DNA of 64,000 nucleotides from Neodiprion pinetum. Lineage: Eukaryota > Arthropoda > Insecta > Hymenoptera > Diprionidae. Below are positions 58,127-64,000 of the stretch, one piece after another. Position 1 is the first letter of the stretch. Each line of letters begins with the position of its first letter. The translations under genes were made by a program, and so were the position numbers. The DNA lies in assembly GCF_021155775.2 (NCBI RefSeq), contig NC_060234.1, positions 14,125,871 to 14,189,870 on the forward strand, in the 5' to 3' direction. A model generated the notes under the pieces. It had not been told where the DNA came from, ran no database searches, and saw nothing but the letters and a program-made list of their open reading frames with translations.

Positions 58127-58866
58127 CTAAAATTTCATTCGGATCATCCCAGTAAACGTAATCACATCTTGCCCTTTCTTTAGCGCGATCTTATAGTCGG
58201 GTAAGCCTTTACCTAATTTTTTCGGAGAGCTACCGTGTTGTTCAATGAAATTTCTATACTTTGTGTTTTTTAAATCGCCTCGAGGGCTTCCATCGGCTTG
58301 GTAATGTTTTCGATGCGCATTTGTCATTGTTGCAATTTTTATGTAATCATTTTTGTCCGCGTCAATTACGATCGATGCATCGGGTGATTTTTTAAACAAT
58401 AATTCAACTAATCGTGGTGTTCTTTCATAACTTTTATCTCTCACATTGATCAGATTATCAATGAAATTGATTGGCGTATCACCAATCATCATACCATTTG
58501 TCAACTTTCGAACACCGTATGTGGTATCCAAATCCCTCATTTGGTTGTGCTGAACATATTCAAATATCGCGCCACAGAATCCGTTGTTTTCATCACCGGC
58601 GTACTTGTAGTGGAAATTTCACCAAACTTTAGTGTTTTATCATTTGCATTTATGAAATTCCCCTCGTCCGTATCCTCATCCTCCTCATCGTCATCCCCGG
58701 TACTCTCGTCATCTTTTTCTTTTTCTCTTTTCATTGTAACATCCGGTAGTTCCGTTTTAATTTCTTGTTTAATATGCTGCTGCTGTTTCAGCTTTGAGGT
58801 ATCTACCAATTCTTGCACCGGCGTCACTAGTGGTTTGAACATCTCATCCATAACCTGCTTAGTCAT
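58127..58866 (-). pseudogene. Polinton-associated protein resembling DUF8207
   Basis: Two minus-strand frames, 58866-58537 and 58540-58127, overlap by ATGA. The first has a Gln/Lys-rich segment (residues 25-45), an acidic run DESTGDDDEEDEDTDEG (about residues 52-68) and ends VARYLNMFSTTK. The second has DTTYGVRKL, MMIGDTPINFIDNLINV and LVELLFKKSPD. This combination is seen in many insect proteins labelled DUF8207, next to Polinton integrase and ATPase genes. I suspect a single protein split by a frameshift, although the ATGA overlap could also be original. Function unknown, perhaps a virion or DNA-binding protein. Confidence 0.55.
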
Positions 58867-59002
58867 GTCTTTGTCTAGCTAGATTATTTTGTGCTTCCGA
58901 CGTATAACATCGCCAACTTTAGATATTTCACTCAACGTATCGCTATGTTTACGAATCTTGGAGCTCTCCATGTTAACGACTTGATGGTCACGATATAACT
59001 GT

Positions 59003-59715
59003 GCAAGTTTATGTTAGTTTATGCTTATAAAGCAGTCGAATTCTTTCCTATATCTCGCTCCGTTGATTTCGCTATCCTTGTCATCAAGCACAAAAGTGTA
59101 TTCACCATCATTTCAACATGCCGAACACAAGTTCTTATATTGCTGATAAGTCATGTCGGTGTTCACGTGATCGTAGTAGATATGTTTCAGATTCATTTCA
59201 TCCTGCCGAAATAGCACTAATAAGTTTGCATTGTCACGCACTAGGTGTTTTGGAATGCGCGCATCCGTTTGACTTAGGTAAAAGCTATCGATACCGCGAT
59301 GCCTGCCCATGCTGAAGTACGCTCTGATATTATCTTGCTTTTTACAGGCTACATCATCGAAAATCATAACAGAATCGGGGTGATCATCTTTCGGTTTTAC
59401 AACCTCATCGTTCTCACGAAACGGGAAATAACCCACACCCCGCACGGGTTCTAGTAACTTTTCCAAAAATTGATACTTTGACTGGATGAGAGATTTCGAA
59501 TAGACGTAGACATTTTCGAATCGCAATCCATTGCCGTGGGTGATAAGTGAGAAAGAAGCGTTAGTATTACCACAATTGGATGACCCGCAAAAAATTGCAC
59601 TCACGGCATTTGGCAACAATTTGCCATGTCGTTTTTCTTTCTTCTTGTTTCCAGGCCGAACTATTTTGTCGAAATTCGCGACAGGCAGTTTATCCGTCTG
59701 ATCTCTAAGTCTCAT
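59003..59715 (-). pseudogene. Polinton packaging ATPase (FtsK/A32 type), degraded
   Basis: ATG 59715 opens 200 residues (MRLRDQTDKLPVANFDKIV). The Walker A region reads FCGSSNCGNTNASF (about residues 42-55): the Lys expected before the Thr is Asn, so ATP binding should be lost. Walker B is SVMIFDDVACK (about residues 114-124), followed by FSMGRHRGIDSFYLSQTDARIPKHLVRDN with the usual sensor Gln. The frame ends with a TGA at 59115-59113; the same frame runs on for ~35 residues with YTFVLDDKD, the normal C-terminus. The enzyme would drive genome packaging into capsids. Divergent from the plus-strand capsid genes. Confidence 0.82.
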
Positions 59716-59808
59716 GATGCTTCTGTAGGATGACAGCTAGAACTGAGATGTCGGTATATAAATTCTTTCTTTTATAGAAGTCTCGTTGGCTGTTGTCCGA
59801 CTATCAGG

Positions 59809-60678
59809 ATGTGCACATGGCAGAAACGCGGTGGTGGTTGGTTAAATAAAATCATCAATCATCTCCCGGTTGAATTGCACGTGCCGGGGTATTAGTAGTG
59901 CGGACCCGGAACGAAATTAACCAAGAGGTTGGCTCGTGGTGATCCTGGTATTGACCCTTTGGACGCTGCGTGTAAAGACCACGACATTTCAAATGCAAAA
60001 AACCGTGATATCGCAGCGAGAAATCTGGCCGACAATGTACTCGCTGGGAAGGCGTGGAATCGTGTCTTGACCAAGGACGCTAGTGTAGGTGGAAAGGCAG
60101 TAGCCTGGGGAGTCACCGACACTATGAAGGCTAAATCCAAACTCGGAATGGGATTAGCAAGGAAACTTGAAGCGGTTGCGCGGAAGAAGAAGAAACTTGG
60201 AGCTAGTGCGCAGAAAAAGAAACTTGGAGCGGGCGCGCAGAAAGAGAAATTCACAATGGGTGTAAAGACTAAACAGCGGAAGAGGGCAATAAATCTTAAA
60301 TCTATCATTAACGTCGCAAAGGCATCAATGCGGCCGGGTTATAAAGCCGTCGAGTCGGCGTTGGCGGGAGCTCGTGCGGCCGCGCGGGGGACTGGGAAGA
60401 ATGTTCGTATGCATCGTGTTATACCTGTGCCTGATAAAATTGGCGGTATTCTGCCATTTCTCATTCCAATTCTGGCCGGTCGAAGCGCTACTGGGGCTCT
60501 AGCGGGTGGTACTGCGGGTATAGCTAAAGCCATTAACGGAGCTGGTGTCAACAAACATCGGTTGAACGAAACCAAACGGCACAATACAACAATGAAGGCG
60601 ATTGCGTTAGGTAAGGGATTATACCAGCGACCCTACCGCAGCGGAATGGGCCTGTACTTATGTCCGGCAACAAACTAA
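59809..60678 (+). pseudogene. phospholipase A2-type Polinton protein (parvovirus VP1u-like domain)
   Basis: ATG 59809 opens KRGGGWLNKIINHLP and VPGY, then two adjacent in-frame TAG codons (59893-59898), then CGPGTKLTKRL, the calcium-binding GPG loop, and DPLDAACKDHDISN (about 59953-59994), the HD catalytic pair of secreted-type phospholipase A2 as in parvovirus capsids. Behind the ~60-residue domain come Lys-rich repeats (KKKKLGASAQKKKLGAGAQK), a basic region and a Gly/Ala-rich hydrophobic segment GILPFLIPILAGRSATGALAGGTAGIA, in three adjoining parts. Such a domain would open membranes during particle entry. First in the plus-strand capsid cluster. The two stops destroy the calcium loop. Confidence 0.78.
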
Positions 60679-61040
60679 TAAAGCTACCACACCGAGCTCT
60701 CACTGACATTGATTCACACAAATATGCTAAGGAAATGAAGATTCCACCTTTTCGTGGTGTTTTCACGCGAAATGATCTGCTAGAATCTGGACCGAAGAAG
60801 CGAGAAACTGCAATCATTAATCTCGATGATAAAAACGGGCCTGGAACACATTGGGTTGCGTATAAGAAAAATGGTGCTGAAGTTGTGTATTTCGATAGTT
60901 TTGGTGATTTATAACCATCTCAGGATTTGATGAGGTATCTCGGTGTTGGTAGCGTTGAATATAATCGTAGAAGATACCAGGAGTACAATACCGTTATTTG
61001 TGGTCACTTGTGTCTCAAATTTCTCACCCAGCGGTTATAA
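60660..61040 (+). pseudogene. Polinton adenain-like cysteine protease, one in-frame stop
   Basis: ATG 60660 (overlapping the previous frame by 19 bases) opens MSGNKLIKLPHRALTDIDSH. Key blocks: FRGVFTRNDL (about residues 31-40), PGTHWVAYKK with the catalytic His (residues 61-70), VVYFDSFGDL with the acidic partner (residues 75-84), an in-frame TAA at 60912-60914, then VICGHLCLKFL with the catalytic Cys (about 60993-61025) and a stop at 61040. Length near 125 residues is typical for the Polinton maturation protease, which cleaves capsid proteins. One codon change separates it from an open frame. Confidence 0.85.
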
Positions 61041-61072
61041 AAAGACAAGTGTCACATGAGCGAGCACTAGTC

Positions 61073-61765
61073 ATGTCGGGATCATTGACGTTGACACTAT
61101 CGGTCAACTCATCCGTATTGGAGGCGCAATATTTTCCTCCAATCGAACCATCATTCAAGAAAAACTATATTCTTGGACTCGTTGAATTCACGACATTCAA
61201 TTCAATACCCAATATTCAAGAGGGTTGTAATAAATTATATCTGGAGCGGGCGGACAGGAGCCGAGAAGTTATAACTATACCCACCGGGAGCTACGAAATT
61301 GAAGATATCGAAAATTTTCTGCGTAAGGAGATACCCAACGACATCACCCCTAGTCTGCAACCCAACAACAACGAGCTGAACAGTGAAGTTACGTGCGATC
61401 AAGTGATAGATTTCAAACCCAAGGATTTCATTGGGCGCTCATTGGGATTCAAGCCGGTTGAGCTGGCAAGAGACATTACTTATAACTCGGAATTGCCGGT
61501 GGCCATACTGAAAGTTAATACCATACGCGTTGAGTGCAACATAACCACAGGGGCGTACATAAACGACCGTGAAGCTCATACGATTCACGAATTTTTCCCC
61601 ATCGTTCCATCAGGATATAAGATTGTTGAAGTGCCCGCAAACGTCATTTACCTACCGACCACCGTACAGTCAATACATAATATTTAGCTGAGAATAGCCG
61701 ACGACTTGATCAATTTTCGCGGAGAAACGATAACTGTGCGCTTACGTGTGAAATCTCTCGAATAA
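61073..61765 (+). pseudogene. Polinton minor capsid (penton-type single jelly-roll) protein, one in-frame stop
   Basis: The preferred start is ATG 61073 (MSGSLTLTLSVNSSVLEAQY); open sequence upstream overlaps the protease tail. The frame has NYILGLVEFTTFNSIPNI (about residues 33-50) and TIPTGSYEIEDIENFLRKEI, and beta-strand-rich sequence throughout. A TAG at 61685-61687 interrupts it; the same frame continues with DDLINFRGETITVRL to 61765, the usual jelly-roll C-terminus. About 230 codons. It would form the capsid vertices. It lies between protease and major capsid genes, the common Polinton order. Confidence 0.75.
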
Positions 61766-62937
61766 TGGGAATCGTGTTTGAGACAAAAAAAGTTCGGAAA
61801 GAGTTATAAAAGCGGGACGTTATGGCTAAATATCACCAGTCGTCCAGCACTTCCGACGAAGCCGAAGTGTTCACAACAACGTGAACACAACTCGTTGGTC
61901 GCGCGCCTTCCAACTCACGCGAGGCAACCAGCCTCGCGTGCTTTCCAATCACGCGAACCAGAAGAAAGTGTGACGTCACGCACGCCGCTCACGCCACCCA
62001 CGCAGCTGAGCGCGTTGTGTAATCACCGAACGTGGTCTCCCGCTATCAAAGATCCACCGAGGCTGGAATAAGAGACGGCCGATCAGACCGATCGGCAGGA
62101 CGCTTCGGATTCAACTCATCTGACAGACGCTGACTCTTCAACGACTCCACTCCAAACCCATCGACGTTACACCAACTGCTGACTGACTCTGCAACTGCTG
62201 ACGAAACTCACGACAGACCTGACTACACGACGTTGTATGACGGACTCTTTTTATCTGGCTTCGGCCAGCGAACAACCAAGGTCAACTGCATCCAACCCGC
62301 CTGTCCCTTGGACACTACATCCAATCGACGTTCCCGCTCGACCACTGACCAGACCACCAGCCGTGCTTCTCTCCTTGTGGGATGTACGCCGAGCACGCCT
62401 AACTTCTCCAAGCTATTACCGGCGCATCCCACCTCCAGTATCACCATTTCCTGAGCCGCAGCGTTCTTTTGCGACAATTGCCACTCAGACAACAGACAGC
62501 GAGTGGGAGTCTCCGACCAAACCAACTGAGAACCGCCGTCCCCCAACGCCTCCCAGTTCACCGGAAAGTAGATACACTCCGCCACCCAGGACCGTGACCG
62601 ATCCCCCTAGACGACCAACCTCTTCACTGAAGCCTCCACCACACTGTAATATCACTAAAACGACACCATGTATTACTTGGCAACCATGCAAATTACTGTA
62701 CATATGTAAATAAATTAAATAATAAGTGTAAAAATAAACTCAATACCACAACTCATCTTTGATTCCAAGCGACTCACACCTTCCAAGCGGCTCGGTCGAA
62801 CTACAAGCTCCCAAAGAGCGAACACGAAGCCCCACTGACACTTCTGAACGTTCGGTTTCTCCGGAGCCTAGGTCTTCGATTACGTGGAAATTTTGGAAAA
62901 TAAGAATTCGTGTTCGCTGCATCCTGTGTGTGTTAAC
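61766..62937. other. GC-rich insertion between minor and major capsid genes
   Basis: From about 61840 the sequence becomes GC-rich, with CACGC, CCACC and proline-codon runs and short proline/serine-rich open frames. It ends near 62700-62760 with AATAAATTAAATAATAAG and AAAATAAACTC signals and then GC-rich DNA to about 62880. An LTR-like remnant is possible (AATAAA near a 3' end, TGTTCACAAC at 61868), but no second copy is present. Composition and position show it is not Polinton DNA. Confidence 0.4.
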
Positions 62938-63311
62938 ATGGAAGAAATAATAAGAATAAAGAAACCTGTGGTATTCGACGAATCAATTGCGCACTCTGAG
63001 ATTCATGCTCATCAGCCGTTTGCATTCTCCACCTTCCAGAACAACGATGAAATCCATGTTGTTGTTCAACATCAAAACTTGTGCCTACTGCCCAGTAAAA
63101 GCTTTCTCCACTATTCATAAACCAAGCTCTCCTCATCGTTATCTATTACTCGAAAGAGAATGAATCGTTGAAAACCGGACCGGTGGATATTCGATTGGAA
63201 TTTGAAGCGAGCGTGGAATTTCCCGCAAACACCGCAGCCTATTGTATGATCTTGCACGACCGTATTGTCGAGTACAACCCGATTAGCGGTACAGTTAAGA
63301 AATTAGTATAA
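62938..63311 (+). pseudogene. Polinton major capsid protein, both ends joined by a large internal deletion
   Basis: ATG 62938 opens MEEIIRIKKPVVFDES, HAHQPFAF and NNDEIHVVVQ, the N-terminal block of the Polinton double jelly-roll major capsid protein, and stops at 63120. In another frame, 63153-63311 has TGPVDIRLEFEASVEFP, AYCMILHDRIVEYN and ends VKKLV, the C-terminal block. The intact protein has several hundred residues; here only about 60 from each end remain next to each other, so the two jelly-rolls were deleted. Confidence 0.72.
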
Positions 63312-63700
63312 GTCAATTTTGGTATAATAATATGTTCGAATAATATGGATATTAAAAACAATATGTGTAATTTTACTTGTTAAATTCAGAATACGATGAG
63401 CTATTTCCATTTTTATGTATAAGCTGAAAACAGACTGTAATTGTTGATAAATAAAAAACATCTATTCAAAGCATCCAACCGTTATTTTTTTGAAACGTTT
63501 ACCCATCCACATGATAAATAAAAAGTAAGCATCTTGCAGCGAGCATAAGAGACATCACGCATCATCGATCGGAGGAATATCGATTGATCGATAATGCGAC
63601 AAACCTGTGGCAACACCCGGTAACACCAACAGTCGTTTCTCGCTGCATAAAAATATCGCGCAGAACTTGGATATTCACAATTCGGTGGGTAAACTGTCTG
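63312..63700 (+). other. Polinton 3' region
   Basis: AT-rich, with AATAAAAAAC and AATAAAAAGT polyadenylation-like signals near 63450 and 63520 and a ATCGATCGG/CGATTGATCGAT palindromic patch at 63560-63595. No coding frame. Confidence 0.45.
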
Positions 63701-63714
63701 CCATCTAACAATAA

Positions 63715-64000
63715 AAAAATTTGAAATGTCCGCTCATCCGACGAAGAAAAAATCAAAGTGGCTGCTCATCTGACTAAGCAGAAAATTCAATTATCAAACT
63801 GTCTATCGGTAAAAAATTAAAATGACCGCTCATCCGACTAAGCAATAACCAAAATGGCTGCTCATCTGACTAAGCAAAAATCAAAAACCTGCACACCCCA
63901 ACCCTAAACAACGCGGGGCATGTGATGGGGAAAAAAATCGGTCAACGAAAAAGCAGGTAGTGGGCAGCGTTTGACGGGGGAAAAATCAAAAATGGCTGCT
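63715..64000 (-). repeat. right Polinton TIR (partial, cut by window edge)
   Basis: Complements of the left TIR blocks: GGCTGCTCATCTGACTAAGC occurs repeatedly, then ATCGGTCAACGAAAAAGCAG and GGTAGTGGGCAGCGTTTGAC. The outer end is beyond the window. Confidence 0.8.

Noticed and set aside
58541..58882. Ser-rich plus-strand frame
   Set aside because: Antisense shadow of the acidic/Gln-rich segment of the DUF8207-like protein.
62237..62713. 158-codon proline-rich open frame
   Set aside because: Composition follows the GC-rich repetitive DNA; overlapping open frames exist on both strands and no domain is visible.

Overview
This is eukaryotic, insect-like DNA. It is AT-rich, the recognisable genes have GT-AG introns, and it is packed with nested transposable elements: Ty3/Gypsy, BEL/Pao, an R1-clade non-LTR element, several hAT elements, an Academ-like element, a CACTA-like element and a Polinton/Maverick. 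R1-clade retrotransposons and Gypsy elements with baculovirus-F-like envelopes point to an arthropod, most likely an insect. I cannot fix the order. I found no convincing ordinary host protein gene.

Left third (1-30.4 kb). An array of ~150 bp repeats (1.34-2.2 kb) is split by a solo LTR. A BEL/Pao pol remnant (3.3-2.4 kb) is followed by a minus-strand Gypsy/errantivirus-like remnant (8.25-5.2 kb) holding a macro-domain protein, an integrase tail and an Env (F-like) remnant. At 10.17-13.42 kb one hAT element with a perfect 8-bp target-site duplication (TSD) carries another hAT inside it. From 18.1 to 30.4 kb a decayed CACTA-like transposase and a spliced DUF4806-like gene flank a nearly complete Ty3/Gypsy retrotransposon (20310-26548).

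Right half (30.5-64 kb). This is one Polinton running off the right edge. Its parts are: left terminal inverted repeat (TIR), protein-primed DNA polymerase B (+), integrase (-), two accessory proteins (-), packaging ATPase (-), phospholipase-A2-type protein (+), adenain-like protease (+), minor capsid (+), major capsid (+) and the start of the right TIR. All the core genes are damaged by stops, frameshifts, deletions or an insertion. Two large insertions split it. An R1-clade retrotransposon lies inside a long TTA-type microsatellite (35.25-41.45 kb). A 15.1-kb Academ-like transposon (42147-57281, TSD TGA) sits inside the integrase gene. The Academ-like element was itself invaded by an intact hAT (46014-50020, TSD GAGCAGAC), by an intact four-exon DDE transposon of a superfamily I cannot name (52371-56827, TSD GTATATAT, 564-bp TIRs) and by a ~440-bp non-coding element.

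The window therefore records a layered history: Polinton first, then the Academ-like and R1 insertions, then the hAT and the 8-bp-TSD element. Those last two are the only elements whose transposase reading frames look undamaged.
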